Below are positions 52,969 through 64,000 of a stretch of DNA of 64,000 bases, one piece after another (the first letter of the stretch is position 1; the number at the start of each line of letters is the position of its first letter). Origin of the DNA: Geobacter sp. (GTDB taxonomy: Bacteria; Desulfobacterota; Desulfuromonadia; Geobacterales; Pseudopelobacteraceae); contig PJFB01000003.1 in the NCBI GenBank assembly GCA_003574895.1, positions 124,001-188,000 of the forward strand, written 5' to 3'. The position numbers were made by a program, and so were the translations under genes. Under the pieces are notes generated by a model. It saw nothing but the letters and a program-made list of their open reading frames with translations, searched no databases and was not told the origin of the DNA.

Positions 52969-54168
52969 CTATTTTTTGGCCTTGATATCAAGGGCCTTGA
53001 CGCCCGGGAGAATCTTGCCTTCCAGAAGTTCGAGGAAAGCGCCGCCGCCTGTGGAGATATAACTGACCTTAGAGTCAACCCCCGCCTTACGCACGGCAGA
53101 ATCGGTATCACCGCCACCAATGATGGTTGTGGCAAAGGCATTTCCCACAGCCTCAGCAACAGCATTGGTGCCACGGGCAAAGGCATCCATCTCGAACACA
53201 CCCATAGGCCCGTTCCAAATAACAGTTTTGGCATCACGCAGGGTTTCAGCAAAAAGGGTTGCCGAGGCCGGCCCAATGTCCAGTGCCATCCATCCTTCCG
53301 GGATCTCCTGGACAGTCGTGATAAAACTGGTGGCAGTTGCATTGAAGGCATTGGCAACGACACAGTCCACGGGCAAATAAAATGTTACGCCTTTCTTTTT
53401 GGCCTTTTCCATGATCTTCTTGGCTGTAACGATCAGTTCGTCCTCGACCAGAGACTTGCCAACCGAATAACCCATGGCCTTGAGAAAGGTAAATGCCATG
53501 CCGCCACCTATAACCACCTTATCTACCTTGTTCACCAGCGTTTCCAGCACCTCGAGCTTTCCGGAAACCTTGGCCCCCCCCAGGATGGCAACCAGAGGGC
53601 GCACCGGATTCTGCATTGCTTTGTCGAAAAACGTCATCTCGTTTCTCATGAGGAAACCGGCAGCAATGGTGGGTATCACATTGGTAATGGCCTCTACCGA
53701 GGCATGGGCGCGATGGGATACGGCAAAGGCATCGTTGACATAGATCTCGCAACCATTGGCCAACTGCAATGCAAACTCCGCATCATTTTTTTCCTCGCCC
53801 GGATAGAAGCGGACATTCTCCAGCATGACCACCTCTCCAGGTTTCATGCTGTCAATCATCTTGGCAACCTCGGGTCCGAAACAGTCCGGGGCTTGTTTGA
53901 CTTTTTTGCCGAGCAGTTCTGAAAGTCGTTTAGTAGCTGGCGCCATGGAATATTTGGGTTTCTTTTCCCCCTTGGGACGGCCAAGGTGAGATGCCAGTAC
54001 TACCCTGGCACCCTGCTCCAGGGCATATTTGATAGTTGGCACGGCCCCGGCGATGCGGGTATCCTCGGTTATGTTCCCCTTGTCGTCCTGAGGCACGTTA
54101 AAATCAACCCGGATAAAAACCTTCTTGCCCTTCAGATCCTTGACCTGATCAATATAACGAATCGGCAT
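52969..54168 (-). CDS. pgk: Phosphoglycerate kinase
   Basis: This 399-residue cytosolic enzyme transfers phosphate from 1,3-bisphosphoglycerate to ADP. Substrate-binding residues lie in [12 protein letters not shown] and [31 protein letters not shown] is present, and the nucleotide-binding C-terminal half has [21 protein letters not shown] and [23 protein letters not shown] precedes the ATG. A strong hairpin with a U-run lies between gap and this gene, so pgk expression may depend on read-through or a second promoter. Confidence 0.97.
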   Translation of the reverse strand: MPIRYIDQVKDLKGKKVFIRVDFNVPQDDKGNITEDTRIAGAVPTIKYALEQGARVVLASHLGRPKGEKKPKYSMAPATKRLSELLGKKVKQAPDCFGPEVAKMIDSMKPGEVVMLENVRFYPGEEKNDAEFALQLANGCEIYVNDAFAVSHRAHASVEAITNVIPTIAAGFLMRNEMTFFDKAMQNPVRPLVAILGGAKVSGKLEVLETLVNKVDKVVIGGGMAFTFLKAMGYSVGKSLVEDELIVTAKKIMEKAKKKGVTFYLPVDCVVANAFNATATSFITTVQEIPEGWMALDIGPASATLFAETLRDAKTVIWNGPMGVFEMDAFARGTNAVAEAVGNAFATTIIGGGDTDSAVRKAGVDSKVSYISTGGGAFLELLEGKILPGVKALDIKAKK

Positions 54169-54205
54169 AACACTCTCCTCCTCAAGTTAATTGAAAACTA
54201 TCGAC

Positions 54206-54235
54206 AAAAAAAGAGGGGGAATAGGATTCCCCCTC
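54206..54235 (-). terminator. Intrinsic terminator between gap and pgk
   Basis: GAGGGGGAAT pairs with ATTCCCCCTC (54213-54235). Read on the minus strand, it is followed by a run of seven Ts (54212-54206). It lies in the 88-bp space between gap and pgk and would partly uncouple the two genes. Confidence 0.85.
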
Positions 54236-54256
54236 AGGATGCTGCCTTGAACCGTA

Positions 54257-55362
<1,106 letters not shown>

Positions 55363-55496
55363 CAACAATTTGGTTTTCATTCAAACAAAAAACTTTCAAG
55401 CACCGGTAAATAATGGTTTATCTTTATCAATATCATGCTAGAATGCATTAGTTTATAGGACTTTAAGCAACCCAGTTACTACCACGCCATTACTCA

Positions 55497-57623
55497 ATGA
55501 AACAATCACTAGAAAAACGCATCATACTTTTCTCCTTTGTCATTCTCTCCCTGACAATCCTTGCCAACACCGGCATGGACATCGCTGTATTTCGCAAAGA
55601 GTATATTCAGGAAATGCTGTTGCGTTCCCAAAGCCTTGGCACGTCCCTGAAGGGAAATATCGAGAAGGTTCTTGCGCTGGGAATCGATATCAAGGACGTT
55701 AATGGCCTGGCAGACAAATGTCGGGAGGTTGTCCAGTCCGATCCAGAGATTTCTTTCTGCGTCATTACCGGGGTCGATGCAAAGCCGTTGTTCAGCAATG
55801 AAAGCGATATTACGTCGTTTGATTTTTCCCAGTCCACGATCAATCAATCAGGCAATGCCGTCAACAAACTCAATACCACCACCATCGAAACAAAGCGGGG
55901 GGTATACCACGACACCATAACTACTGTCAGATCGTTTGACGGTAAACCGGTGGCATTCATCCACATCGGCTTTCCCCAGGACACCATCAATCAGAAGGTG
56001 CATGCCATCATCCTTCGTTCCGTCATCGTTTTTCTGATATTTTTCCTGGCTTCCTTCGCCTTGGTGGTATTTTTCGTAAAGCGTAGCATCATAGCACCGA
56101 TCTCGACCCTGCTGGATGGAGTCACCCGGATATCCCAAGGAAACTTCATCACGCCTATCCAGGAGCTGGCGGTCTATGAATTGAATGAGCTGGGAGTAAA
56201 GATCAATGCCATGTCCGTTGCCCTCGAAACCAGGGACGCCGAGTTACGCAACAACTACGAGGAATTGTCTAACACCCACAACCAGTTACACAGCTCCTAT
56301 CAGCAATTGGAAAAGCTTAGCCTGGATCTGGAAAAATCCGAGGAACTCTATAAAAAATTGCTGGAAGAAGCCGGCGATGCCATCATTATTCTGGACAGCA
56401 ACGAAACCGTCATCATCGTCAACAAGAAGGCCGAGGAATTTCTCGGCTATCCAGCCACGAACATACTTAATCAACACATTTCTGCACTGCTGCTGCTGGT
56501 TAAGGCATCCAACATCCCCCACCTTCTGACCATATTCCATGAATCCTTCGATGGCGCCCATATTTCCGAAGAACTGACCCTCACCAACAGCAACAACGAA
56601 CAGTTGATCGGGAGGATTCACGCCAGCTGCGTAAAGATGGGGGACAGCAACCTGTTGCAGGTGATTATCCGTGATGTAACCAAAGAGCGGGCACTGCTTG
56701 CCAACCTCGAGAAAAGCGCTGCCGGCCTGGTCAGGCTCAATAAAATGAAGGATTCTTTCCTGGGGCTGGCCTCCCACGAACTCAAGACACCGCTGACCGT
56801 GATCATGGGATATACGGAACTGCTGTTGAACGACATGAAAGATCAACTCGAAGACACCACTCTCGAGATGATCCAGCATATTTCCGGAGCGGCTTCACGG
56901 CTGGACGACATTGTCAAGGACATGATAGACGTGTCCATGATAGATCAAAAACAGCTGGAACTGAATTATGACAGCATCAATATAAATATCCTTGCCGAAG
57001 CTGCAATCAGGGAACTGCGCTTTTTCTTCACCTTGCGCAAACAGGAAGTAATTACAATGTTTGATCCGACACTGCCTCTTGTCCGAGGGGATCAGTCAAG
57101 GCTCATGCAACTCTTGACGAACATACTCGGCAATGCCATCAAATTCACACCGGATAACGGTACGATCACGGTAAACACATCTGTTAAAAAAGTCATGCGC
57201 AACAAACAGGCGGCAAGCTACAACAACCTCTGGTCCCTTAACATCGGCAAGGAATTCCAAAGCTACGTGCAGATCGTTATCTCCGACACCGGTATAGGAA
57301 TTGACACGGACGACCAATTGAGGATTTTTGATAAATTCTACGAGGCGGGAAATATCGAGGAGCACAGTACCGGCAAGGTGGCTTTCAAATCCCGCGGCGC
57401 CGGCCTGGGTCTTTCAATTGCCAAGGGGGTTGTGGAAATGCACGGAGGGGAGATTTGGGTGGAATCTCCCGGTCACGATCCAGACAAATGCCCAGGGTCT
57501 TCTTTTTATATCATGTTGCCTCTCGATTCACTACCTGGAGATGCTGCCGATAATATTCAAGGGGTTAAAACATCCGAGGCAAACCGCCAATTCATTACTG
57601 ACCAGAACTCGTGCTCTGATTAA
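55497..57623 (+). CDS. Membrane sensor histidine kinase (HAMP-PAS-HisKA-HATPase)
   Basis: This 708-residue membrane protein has helices at about 9-28 and 175-198 that enclose a periplasmic sensor domain of about 145 residues, followed by HAMP (about 195-250) and a coiled coil. A PAS domain spans about 280-400 (DAIIILDSNETVIIVNKKAE, EFLGYPATN). The phospho-accepting His is in FLGLASHELKTPLTVIMGYT, and the ATPase motifs are NILGNAIKFTPDNG, VISDTGIGI and GAGLGLSIAKGVVEMHGG. There is no receiver, so a separate response regulator is expected, but none is adjacent. No clear ribosome-binding site precedes ATG 55497. It diverges from gap. Confidence 0.88.
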   Translation: MKQSLEKRIILFSFVILSLTILANTGMDIAVFRKEYIQEMLLRSQSLGTSLKGNIEKVLALGIDIKDVNGLADKCREVVQSDPEISFCVITGVDAKPLFSNESDITSFDFSQSTINQSGNAVNKLNTTTIETKRGVYHDTITTVRSFDGKPVAFIHIGFPQDTINQKVHAIILRSVIVFLIFFLASFALVVFFVKRSIIAPISTLLDGVTRISQGNFITPIQELAVYELNELGVKINAMSVALETRDAELRNNYEELSNTHNQLHSSYQQLEKLSLDLEKSEELYKKLLEEAGDAIIILDSNETVIIVNKKAEEFLGYPATNILNQHISALLLLVKASNIPHLLTIFHESFDGAHISEELTLTNSNNEQLIGRIHASCVKMGDSNLLQVIIRDVTKERALLANLEKSAAGLVRLNKMKDSFLGLASHELKTPLTVIMGYTELLLNDMKDQLEDTTLEMIQHISGAASRLDDIVKDMIDVSMIDQKQLELNYDSININILAEAAIRELRFFFTLRKQEVITMFDPTLPLVRGDQSRLMQLLTNILGNAIKFTPDNGTITVNTSVKKVMRNKQAASYNNLWSLNIGKEFQSYVQIVISDTGIGIDTDDQLRIFDKFYEAGNIEEHSTGKVAFKSRGAGLGLSIAKGVVEMHGGEIWVESPGHDPDKCPGSSFYIMLPLDSLPGDAADNIQGVKTSEANRQFITDQNSCSD

Positions 57624-57697
57624 CCGCAATCCGCCGGGATGCCTATCAACACCATCTCCCGTACCCTTCCAAGTCCTAACCACATACGCTTATGCGC

Positions 57698-58300
57698 TTA
57701 GCAGAATCCGGCCACTTGTGCCTGGTACGCCGTTACCGGCACGATCCGCACTGCAAAATCGGATTTGCATCTGGTACAGGCCATAAAAAAAGGCTTACCG
57801 TTCCTGCCCTTGTCCAAGGGCAAGTCGTGCTTGTGATTGCAATAGGGACAATGGGCAATGACTGAGGTCTGCTGTGTGGCCTGAGAAGATTTCAGTTTAT
57901 TGGCAGTCACAGGGGCGTTTGCTTCAGCAACGGACTTGGGCTTGAGAGGCGATCGTACAGGTGCGGCAGAAGGAGCCTCTGCCTGTGCCGGAGACAATGG
58001 CTCTGCAGCATCACTTTTAAGCCGTATCCTTTTTGTAGAAGTCGCCATCGGCAGGCTTTCGTCGCTCGACATCTTGAGGGCCTCAGTCGCTGGGGCTTCT
58101 CCGCGCAACGCCTTTTTCCAGACTGCCGGCATGGACGATTTTGAATAGTGAAGTGGTTTCCCACCATTCATCCTGGCCACTCCCTGCTCGACTACATAAA
58201 ATTTATCGCGGTACAGCACCAGCAACTGGTCACCAATCTCTGCCACCTTTATCCCTGCGGACATCTTGTTATCGAGCCAAAATTGAACCGATTCGGACAT
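57698..58300 (-). CDS. Hypothetical protein with C-terminal zinc ribbon
   Basis: The product has 200 residues. An N-terminal part (about 1-60, IKVAEIGDQLLVLYRDKFYV) is compact and beta-rich. A Pro/Ala/Ser-rich linker follows. The C-terminal zinc-ribbon-like domain has CPYCNHKH and CTRCKSDF separated by about 28 residues (metal-binding by the four Cys). There is no signal peptide or membrane segment. Similar linker-plus-ribbon proteins occur in Geobacter, but I cannot name a function. It is convergent with the sensor kinase gene and upstream of a tRNA-Pro terminator. Confidence 0.65.
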   Translation of the reverse strand: MSESVQFWLDNKMSAGIKVAEIGDQLLVLYRDKFYVVEQGVARMNGGKPLHYSKSSMPAVWKKALRGEAPATEALKMSSDESLPMATSTKRIRLKSDAAEPLSPAQAEAPSAAPVRSPLKPKSVAEANAPVTANKLKSSQATQQTSVIAHCPYCNHKHDLPLDKGRNGKPFFMACTRCKSDFAVRIVPVTAYQAQVAGFC

Positions 58301-58400
58301 AATCAGACCTCTTGCCTGTCTAAATTAGCTGCATCAATCTATCTGAAGACATGATTTAATATTCTTACCACGATAGCAGGACTTAAGGGAAAATGCGTAC

Positions 58401-58435
58401 AAAAAAAGGCTTGCGAGGTTAATTCGCAAGCCTTT
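58401..58435 (-). terminator. Intrinsic terminator of tRNA-Pro
   Basis: AAAGGCTTGCGA (58405-58416) pairs with TCGCAAGCCTTT (58424-58435), followed on the minus strand by a run of seven Ts (58407-58401). It lies 10 bp after the tRNA-Pro 3' end. Confidence 0.88.
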
Positions 58436-58444
58436 GCTATTTTG

Positions 58445-58521
58445 TGGTCGGGGAGAAAGGATTTGAACCTTCGACCCCCTGCTCCCAAGGCAGGTGCGCT
58501 GCCAGACTGCGCTACTCCCCG
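58445..58521 (-). tRNA. tRNA-Pro (TGG)
   Basis: The minus strand reads CGGGGAGTAGCGCAG at the 5' end and CTCCCCGACCA at the 3' end, with CCA encoded. Anticodon stem CCTGC/GCAGG encloses CTTGGGA, giving anticodon TGG. Length 77 nt. Confidence 0.95.
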
Positions 58522-58570
58522 ACAAAAAAAAATTTATATCATACATTTACCAGAGAATGCAACAGATAAA

Positions 58571-59869
58571 TTACCCACCCGACACGCCCCGCTCCATGTA
58601 CCCCTTCCATTCGCGAATAAGCCCGTCGTAGTTAACGCTGTAATCTTTCAGGGCATCTGCTATTGCCTCATCCGTATTCATGCCGTCCCCCAGGTCGGTG
58701 AGAATCTGTTTCACCCGATGCCAACCGTAGGTCGTTACTATATAATTGACCATGGCATAGCTTTGCTGGTATGCCAAAGAGGCTTCCGCGGTGGAGAGCC
58801 CGCCAAAACCGGCCTCCAGCTTCCTGAAATCGGCAAAGCCGCCATTACGGGCTGCGCGGCCCAATTCGGACATGGGACGATTGAACTGCATCCGGCCAAA
58901 CATTTCGGCGATGCCTTCATTGAGCCAAAGCGGACAGTTGCCGCGGGTCAAGTCAAAGATCACCACATGCGCATATTCATGGTAGAGCACCCCGCGCATT
59001 GGAGGGGTAATTTCCTTCATGGCACCGAACGGGAGCCGTATCTTGCCGTCGTAGACACCGCCTGACCAGTCAGGGGAATCAGTTACTATCTTGAAGTCGG
59101 TGCGTTTATAGATGGCCACGGGAACACGCGCTTCGGGGAAATGCCCCAATTCGGCACCGACCTGATTGGAGGCACTCTCAAGCACTTCCAGTATCGCCAG
59201 CGCAAAATCAGCATCCACACCAGTGTCGTAGGTCAGATCAAAGCGGGAGCTGTGCCCCTGGTCCATACGAGCCTCGACAGATGTCTCCTTGCGTGCCTTG
59301 TTCAGGATATCGACGATTTCCTTGCGACCCGGAGAAAGTTTCAAACCCTGCTCCCATAACTCCAGGGCCTGCTGCCGGTTCTCTGTTTCATATAGTACTA
59401 ACCCAAGGTAATACAGGATCTCTACGGAATCGGGTTGTTTCTGTTGGGCCTTCTCAAGCTCAAATCGGGCCACATCGTATTTTTTGAGGTTATAATTGCA
59501 GATGCCACGCAGCAGGGAGTAGACCGGCTCGTCCGGATAAAGTTCCATGGCCTTGACCAAGTTCCCGTCGGCCTGCTCATAGTGCCTCTGATTCAGAAGC
59601 TGATGACCGAAAGCCGCATAACCTTCGGCAAGGTTTCTCTTGAGGGTCTCGTTGAGGGGAAACAGCAAATAGGCCCGACGAAGTTGTTCCAGGCCCTTTT
59701 CATATTCACCGCGCAGCAGCAATTCGCGACCATAACTGCTATGGATGAGGGGGTCGTCGTCAATGGCCTCGGCAAGGCATGCTGTCGGCTCGAGACACAA
59801 CAGGGCCGCGCTGAAGTGCACGAGAAAAGTCAGGGTAAAGCACTGCTTTTTGAAGGCAGTGGAGGTCAT
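58571..59869 (-). CDS. Exported TPR protein with peptidase MA-like (gluzincin) domain
   Basis: This 432-residue protein has a signal peptide (CFTLTFLVHFSAALLCLEPT, cleavage near CLAEA). Tetratricopeptide repeats follow (about 45-190: GRELLLRGEYEKGLEQLRRA, YEQADGNLVKAMELYPDEPV, NRQQALELWEQGLKLSPGRK). The C-terminal domain has the zinc-metallopeptidase motif HEYAH in RGVLYHEYAHVVIFD and the downstream Glu in CPLWLNEGIAEMFGR, as in peptidase MA-like proteins. A periplasmic proteolytic or scaffolding role is inferred. The ATG overlaps the dxs stop by 3 bp, so it is translationally coupled to dxs. Confidence 0.85.
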   Translation of the reverse strand: MTSTAFKKQCFTLTFLVHFSAALLCLEPTACLAEAIDDDPLIHSSYGRELLLRGEYEKGLEQLRRAYLLFPLNETLKRNLAEGYAAFGHQLLNQRHYEQADGNLVKAMELYPDEPVYSLLRGICNYNLKKYDVARFELEKAQQKQPDSVEILYYLGLVLYETENRQQALELWEQGLKLSPGRKEIVDILNKARKETSVEARMDQGHSSRFDLTYDTGVDADFALAILEVLESASNQVGAELGHFPEARVPVAIYKRTDFKIVTDSPDWSGGVYDGKIRLPFGAMKEITPPMRGVLYHEYAHVVIFDLTRGNCPLWLNEGIAEMFGRMQFNRPMSELGRAARNGGFADFRKLEAGFGGLSTAEASLAYQQSYAMVNYIVTTYGWHRVKQILTDLGDGMNTDEAIADALKDYSVNYDGLIREWKGYMERGVSGG

Positions 59870-61743
59870 CAGGAGAGAAACGAGCGAACAGACGCAGCAA
59901 TCCCGGCCGGATCAAGACCCAGCATTGCGCGCAGCTCATGCTGTTCACCCTGTGGGATCGGCAGGTCGGGATAACCGATGCGCAGTACCCGCGCACTGTT
60001 GAGGTCCGCCTCAGACAGCAATTCGAGCACAGCGGTGCCGAACCCTCCCTGCAGGGCATTTTCCTCCAGTGTTACCAACCTGCCGTACTTCCGGGCAAGA
60101 TCCGTGATCAGCGCTTCATCCAGCGGCTTGACAAAGCGGGCATTAACCACGGTCAATGCCAGACCGCTTTCGTTTTCAAGCAGAGTTGCCGCTTCCAGAG
60201 CCGGATAAACCATGGTACCAAGCGCCAGCAAAACCCCGTCACGCCCCTCGCGCAGCACCTCGCCGCTACCGATCCGGATTGGGACAAGGTGCTGATCCAA
60301 GGCCACCCCATAACCGTTCCCACGCGCGTAACGCACGGCTACCGGCCGACCAAGCTCAATGGCGGTCGCCAGCATGTGCTGCAGTTCATTTTCGTCCTTG
60401 GGGGCCATCAGGGTCATGTTGGGCAGATGCCTCAGGTAGGAGATATCAAAAGCTCCATGGTGGGTTGGGCCATCGTTGCCCACAACGCCTGCCCGGTCAA
60501 GGGCAAAGGTCACCGGCAGGTTCTGCAGGCAGACATCATGGAACACCTGATCGTAGGCCCGCTGCAGAAAGGACGAATACACGGCGAAAACCGGCCGGAA
60601 GCCGTCGGCGGCCAGACCGGCGGCAAAGGTGACAGCGTGTTGTTCGGCTATGCCCACATCGAAAAAACGGTCCGGATACTCCTTGGCAAAACCGGAAAGC
60701 CCAGTGCCATCGGGCATGGCCGCAGTAATGGCAACAACCCGTTCGTCCTCTGAGGCCAGTTTGCACAATGCGGAGCCAAAAAGGGCGGTATAGGATGCAG
60801 CCCCCCCCTTTCCCTTCAGGACCTTGCCACTCTTGATATCGAACGGTCCCACACCGTGGAACAGCGCCGGGTTTTTCTCGGCAGGCTGGTAACCCTTGCC
60901 CTTTTTGGTCAGGACATGGATCAAAACCGCATCATCGAATTTTTTGACGTTCTCCAGGGTTTCTAGCAACTGCGGCAGGTCATGGCCGTCGATGGGGCCG
61001 ATATATTCGAAACCGAATGCCTCGAACAGCATGCCGGGCGTAAACAGGCCTTTGAATGAATCCTCCACCTTGCGCGCCACATGGAGAATGCCCCTGCCGA
61101 CGCCATCGAATCGGCCCAGGAACGATTCCACATCTTTCTTGAAGCGATGTACAAACTCGCTGGTAGCGGTGCGGCTGAGGAAACTGGAAAGGGCGCCGAC
61201 ATTCTCGGCAATGGACATCTCGTTGTCGTTGAGGATTACGACCAGGTCCTTGTCCAGATGCCCGGCATGGTTGATACCCTCATAGGCAATGCCGCCGGTC
61301 ATGGAGCCATCGCCGATTACAGCCAGGACCTTGTTCTTGCGGCCATCCAGATCACGGGCCACGGCAAACCCAGTTGCGGCCGAGATGGAGGTCGATGAAT
61401 GTCCCACGTCAAAAGCATCATGGGGAGACTCGCCCCGTTTGGGGAAGCCGCTGATGCCGTTCAGGGTGCGCAGAGTGCCGAAACGTTCCCGCCGGCCGGT
61501 AAGGAGCTTGTGGGCATAGGCCTGGTGCCCCACATCCCAGACGATCTTATCGCTCGGCGTATTGAACACGCGATGCAGGGCAATGGTCAACTCCACCACC
61601 CCCAGCGAGGGGGCCAGGTGCCCGCCGTTGGCGGCACAGGTCTCTATGATGAGCTGGCGCAGTTCCTCGGCAACGTCCGGGAGCTTGCCAACTGGGAGCT
61701 TTTTCAGGTCTTCCGGGGAATTTATGGTTTCGAGTAGAGACAT
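59869..61743 (-). CDS. dxs: 1-deoxy-D-xylulose-5-phosphate synthase
   Basis: This 624-residue thiamine-diphosphate enzyme makes DXP from pyruvate and glyceraldehyde 3-phosphate, the first step of the MEP isoprenoid pathway. The ThDP/Mg site is [34 protein letters not shown]. The N-terminus has [16 protein letters not shown] and [11 protein letters not shown]. The transketolase-like half has [19 protein letters not shown] and [15 protein letters not shown]. It lies 12 bp after ispA, placing two isoprenoid genes in one transcript, as is common in bacteria. Confidence 0.97.
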   Translation of the reverse strand: MSLLETINSPEDLKKLPVGKLPDVAEELRQLIIETCAANGGHLAPSLGVVELTIALHRVFNTPSDKIVWDVGHQAYAHKLLTGRRERFGTLRTLNGISGFPKRGESPHDAFDVGHSSTSISAATGFAVARDLDGRKNKVLAVIGDGSMTGGIAYEGINHAGHLDKDLVVILNDNEMSIAENVGALSSFLSRTATSEFVHRFKKDVESFLGRFDGVGRGILHVARKVEDSFKGLFTPGMLFEAFGFEYIGPIDGHDLPQLLETLENVKKFDDAVLIHVLTKKGKGYQPAEKNPALFHGVGPFDIKSGKVLKGKGGAASYTALFGSALCKLASEDERVVAITAAMPDGTGLSGFAKEYPDRFFDVGIAEQHAVTFAAGLAADGFRPVFAVYSSFLQRAYDQVFHDVCLQNLPVTFALDRAGVVGNDGPTHHGAFDISYLRHLPNMTLMAPKDENELQHMLATAIELGRPVAVRYARGNGYGVALDQHLVPIRIGSGEVLREGRDGVLLALGTMVYPALEAATLLENESGLALTVVNARFVKPLDEALITDLARKYGRLVTLEENALQGGFGTAVLELLSEADLNSARVLRIGYPDLPIPQGEQHELRAMLGLDPAGIAASVRSFLS

Positions 61744-61755
61744 GTATCGGCCTTT

Positions 61756-62649
61756 TCAGTTCTTCCGCTGCACAATATATTGGGCGATCTCACGCAGTGG
61801 GTCGGCCTCGGCGCCGAAAATTTCCAGCGCCCGCATGGCCTCGTCCATCATGGCCTGGGCCTCCAGTTTGGCCGCCGCCAGCCCCATCACCGCCGGATAG
61901 GTGGCCTTGCCGCGGGCCTCGTCGGAACCGGCATCCTTGCCGATCTCCTCGGTGGTCCCTTCAATATCGAGGATGTCGTCGGCAATCTGGAAGGCCAGGC
62001 CAGCAGCCTCGCCGTAACGGGTGATGGCCGCCAGCTGCCGCTCGCCGGCCCCGCCCAGGATTGCCCCGGCCACAACCGCCGCCTTGATCAGCGCCCCGGT
62101 CTTGTGGGTGTGGATGTACTGCACCGTGGGGAGGTCGATGTCCTCTTTCCCTTCGCTCTCCATGTCCACCACCTGGCCGCCCACCATGCCGTAGGAACCG
62201 GCGCAGACGGCGATCTCGCGGATCACTGCCAGCCTGGCTTCCGCCGGTGTGTCTTTGGCAAAGAGCGGATCGCTGATCAGCTTGAAGGCCTCGGTCAAAA
62301 GCCCGTCACCGGCCAGGATGGCGATCGCCTCGCCGAACACCTTGTGGTTGGTGGGGTTGCCGCGCCGAAAATCGTCATTGTCCATGGCCGGCAGGTCGTC
62401 GTGGATCAGGGAGTAGGTATGGATCATCTCCATGGCGCAGGCCGCAGGGATGGCACGCGCGGTATCACCGCCGACTGCCTGGCAGGCCGCCAGCATCAGG
62501 ATCGGCCTGACCCGTTTGCCGCCGGCAAAGACCGAATAGCGCATCGCCTTGTGCAGGCTGTAGGGAAGCTCGGTTTCCTTTGGCAGGTATAAATCCAGCG
62601 CGCCATCAATCCGCTGGCACTGTTCTTTGAGATATGCTTTCAAGTCCAT
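61756..62649 (-). CDS. ispA: Polyprenyl (farnesyl/geranyl) diphosphate synthase
   Basis: This 297-residue all-helical prenyltransferase condenses isopentenyl diphosphate with allylic diphosphates. The first aspartate-rich motif is in SLIHDDLPAMDNDDFRRG and the second in AFQIADDILDIEGT. GGKRVRPILMLAACQ near the N-terminus is the substrate-binding KRxRP. The extra residues in the first motif (DDLPAMD) are typical of bacterial short-chain FPP/GGPP synthases. Exact chain length cannot be told by eye. It lies between xseB and dxs. Confidence 0.95.
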   Translation of the reverse strand: MDLKAYLKEQCQRIDGALDLYLPKETELPYSLHKAMRYSVFAGGKRVRPILMLAACQAVGGDTARAIPAACAMEMIHTYSLIHDDLPAMDNDDFRRGNPTNHKVFGEAIAILAGDGLLTEAFKLISDPLFAKDTPAEARLAVIREIAVCAGSYGMVGGQVVDMESEGKEDIDLPTVQYIHTHKTGALIKAAVVAGAILGGAGERQLAAITRYGEAAGLAFQIADDILDIEGTTEEIGKDAGSDEARGKATYPAVMGLAAAKLEAQAMMDEAMRALEIFGAEADPLREIAQYIVQRKN

Positions 62650-62709
62650 GTGGGTATCCTTGTTTTATGAGTTTATTGAGTTCCATGCAAACTCAGCAAA
62701 CACAACGAA

Positions 62710-62940
62710 CTAATTGTCATCCGCTTCAAACGGCTCGCGCTTGAAGCTGCCATCCTTCTGCTTCAACAGCACCTCGACCCGGCGTTCGGCCTCGTCCAGT
62801 TTCTTGGCACAGAACGAGGCATGCTTCACCCCCTCCTCAAAGGCCTTGAGAGAGTCCTCCAGGGAGAGCGCGCCACCCTCCAGGCGGTGCACGATCTCTT
62901 CCAGCTTTTTCAGGGATGTTTCGAATTTTTCAGTGGCCAT
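62710..62940 (-). CDS. xseB: Exodeoxyribonuclease VII small subunit
   Basis: This 76-residue helical protein has the family pattern FETSLKKLEEIVHRLEGGAL then SLEDSLKAFEEGVKHASFCAKKLDEAERRV. XseB binds the large subunit to form the exonuclease that degrades single-stranded DNA. GGAGCC precedes the ATG. It is 47 bp downstream of xseA, the usual order. Confidence 0.95.
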   Translation of the reverse strand: MATEKFETSLKKLEEIVHRLEGGALSLEDSLKAFEEGVKHASFCAKKLDEAERRVEVLLKQKDGSFKREPFEADDN

Positions 62941-62987
62941 GCCGGCTCCTTGGGAAAAGGGATATTATACTGATATGCCATCCCTGG

Positions 62988-64000
62988 TCAAGTTCTGACC
63001 TCATCGACAGACTCTACCCGGCACTCCGCGGCGCCGCGCTGAAAGCTGAGCCGCACGCGGTCACCAGCGGCAAGCTGGGCCGCATCGGTCACGGTCATGC
63101 CATCGGCAATGCGCCGGGTAATGGAATAGCCCCGCGAGAGCGTGCTCAAGGGAGACAACACCTCCAGGCGCGCGGCATTGGCGCCAAAATTCCGCCTTAC
63201 ACCCTGAAGCTTGTCCATCAATAACCGCTCTGCCTTTGCTGCAAGCAGATCCACCCGTTGTTGCAGACTCCCGATCCGGTGGGCGGGATCATGCAACAGC
63301 AGTGATCCGTAAAGGCGTTCGAAGCGGTCCGTGCGACGCTCAACACCATTGTGCAGCGCCAGATCCAGACGTTGCGCGAGATCATCCACCCGCTGCGCCA
63401 GGTGCCCCAGCATGGTGCCTGGATCGTGCAGCGCCCTGCCCATGGCTTCAAGCCGGGCTGCCAGGGCAGCCATGCGGGACTCCGTCACCAGCCGCAGACG
63501 ATGCGTCAGGAATTCCACCTTGTTACGCAACTCCTCGGCACTGGCAATCACCAGCTCGGCAGCCGCGGATGGCGTCGGAGCCCGCAGGTCGGCGGCAAAA
63601 TCGCATATGGTCCAGTCGGTTTCGTGGCCGACAGCGGAAATTACCGGTATATGGGAGCGGTAGACCGCCCTGGCAACGACCTCCTCGTTAAAGGCCCACA
63701 GGTCTTCCAACGAGCCCCCCCCCCTGCCGACGATCAGCACATCCGCCAGCTTCAGTCGATTCAGGTCATCAATGGCCCTGGCGATTTCCATAGCCGCCCC
63801 CTCCCCCTGGACCCGCACCGGATAAAGCAAAATCTCCAGGGAAGAAAAGCGACGCTTGAGGACATTGAGGATATCGTGGATGGCGGCACCGCTGGCCGAG
63901 GTCACCACACCCAGGCGGCGTGGGAATGAAGGCAGCGGCCGCTTATGGCCCTCATCGAAGAGCCCCTCCCCGGCCAGACGCTCCTTGAGCTGGGTGAACG
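62988..64000 (-). CDS. xseA: Exodeoxyribonuclease VII large subunit (5' end beyond window)
   Basis: The visible 337 residues run without interruption to the window edge ([40 protein letters not shown] at the visible N-terminal side). The catalytic domain shows [40 protein letters not shown] and [18 protein letters not shown], all signatures of XseA. A long helical region follows, then [10 protein letters not shown] near the C-terminus. The start and the N-terminal OB-fold are outside the window. Confidence 0.96.
   Translation of the reverse strand, partial: FTQLKERLAGEGLFDEGHKRPLPSFPRRLGVVTSASGAAIHDILNVLKRRFSSLEILLYPVRVQGEGAAMEIARAIDDLNRLKLADVLIVGRGGGSLEDLWAFNEEVVARAVYRSHIPVISAVGHETDWTICDFAADLRAPTPSAAAELVIASAEELRNKVEFLTHRLRLVTESRMAALAARLEAMGRALHDPGTMLGHLAQRVDDLAQRLDLALHNGVERRTDRFERLYGSLLLHDPAHRIGSLQQRVDLLAAKAERLLMDKLQGVRRNFGANAARLEVLSPLSTLSRGYSITRRIADGMTVTDAAQLAAGDRVRLSFQRGAAECRVESVDEVRT

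Overview
The window looks like chromosomal DNA of an iron- or metal-reducing Desulfuromonadia bacterium (Geobacter / Geobacteraceae type). Evidence: a ten-haem c-type cytochrome, a gap-pgk-tpiA-secG block, a xseA-xseB-ispA-dxs block, many hybrid sensor kinases, a PilT-type ATPase, DUF4388 and degenerate GGDEF proteins, a GEMM-type cyclic-dinucleotide riboswitch, and RAYT transposases with DnaA-like C-termini. This assignment is by gene content only.

Layout. (1) 1-6760 is an accessory region of mixed base composition. It holds the tail of an unidentified gene, an MBL-fold hydrolase, a small interrupted membrane ORF, an AT-rich four-helix membrane protein, a complete RAYT transposable unit bordered by two broken genes (a delta-60 repeat fragment and a DAC-like fragment), an orphan HipA/YjjJ-type kinase, a second RAYT fossil with a REP-like hairpin, and a haloacid dehalogenase. 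(2) 6771-9648 holds a delta-60 repeat lipoprotein, whose 3' end and terminator are duplicated at 2308-2790, and a small secreted protein. (3) 9999-30198 is a single 20-kb operon of eight genes, most overlapping by 4 nt: pfaD, pfaA, a pfaC-like gene carrying an acyltransferase, oleA, oleB, oleC, oleD and a phosphopantetheinyl transferase. (4) 30199-35027 holds small hypothetical genes, rlpA, pepA and an EamA transporter. (5) 35207-46263 is a signalling, motility and electron-transfer region: DUF4388 protein, PilT-like ATPase, a degenerate GGDEF response regulator, a coiled-coil protein behind a GEMM riboswitch, a periplasmic binding protein with a hybrid kinase, a DUF309 protein and a decahaem cytochrome. 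(6) 46608-51420 is a 1390-residue hybrid kinase with its response regulator. (7) 51481-64000 is core metabolism, mostly on the minus strand: tRNA-Leu, secG, tpiA, pgk, gap, tRNA-Pro, a TPR peptidase-like gene, dxs, ispA, xseB and xseA (cut by the window end).

The system most worth attention is region 3. A PUFA-synthase-type iterative polyketide enzyme (KS, AT, two ACPs, KR, DH, CLF, DH tetradomain, separate enoyl reductase) is joined in one transcription unit to the complete head-to-head olefin pathway (OleA condensation, OleD reduction, OleC beta-lactone formation, OleB decarboxylation) and to the transferase that would activate the ACPs. In the best-known case, Shewanella, the pfa and ole genes lie at separate loci. 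Here the two are organised as one dedicated route, predicted by inference to make a long polyunsaturated internal olefin. The second notable element is the GEMM riboswitch, with its own promoter and terminator, upstream of the coiled-coil gene at 39174-41057.
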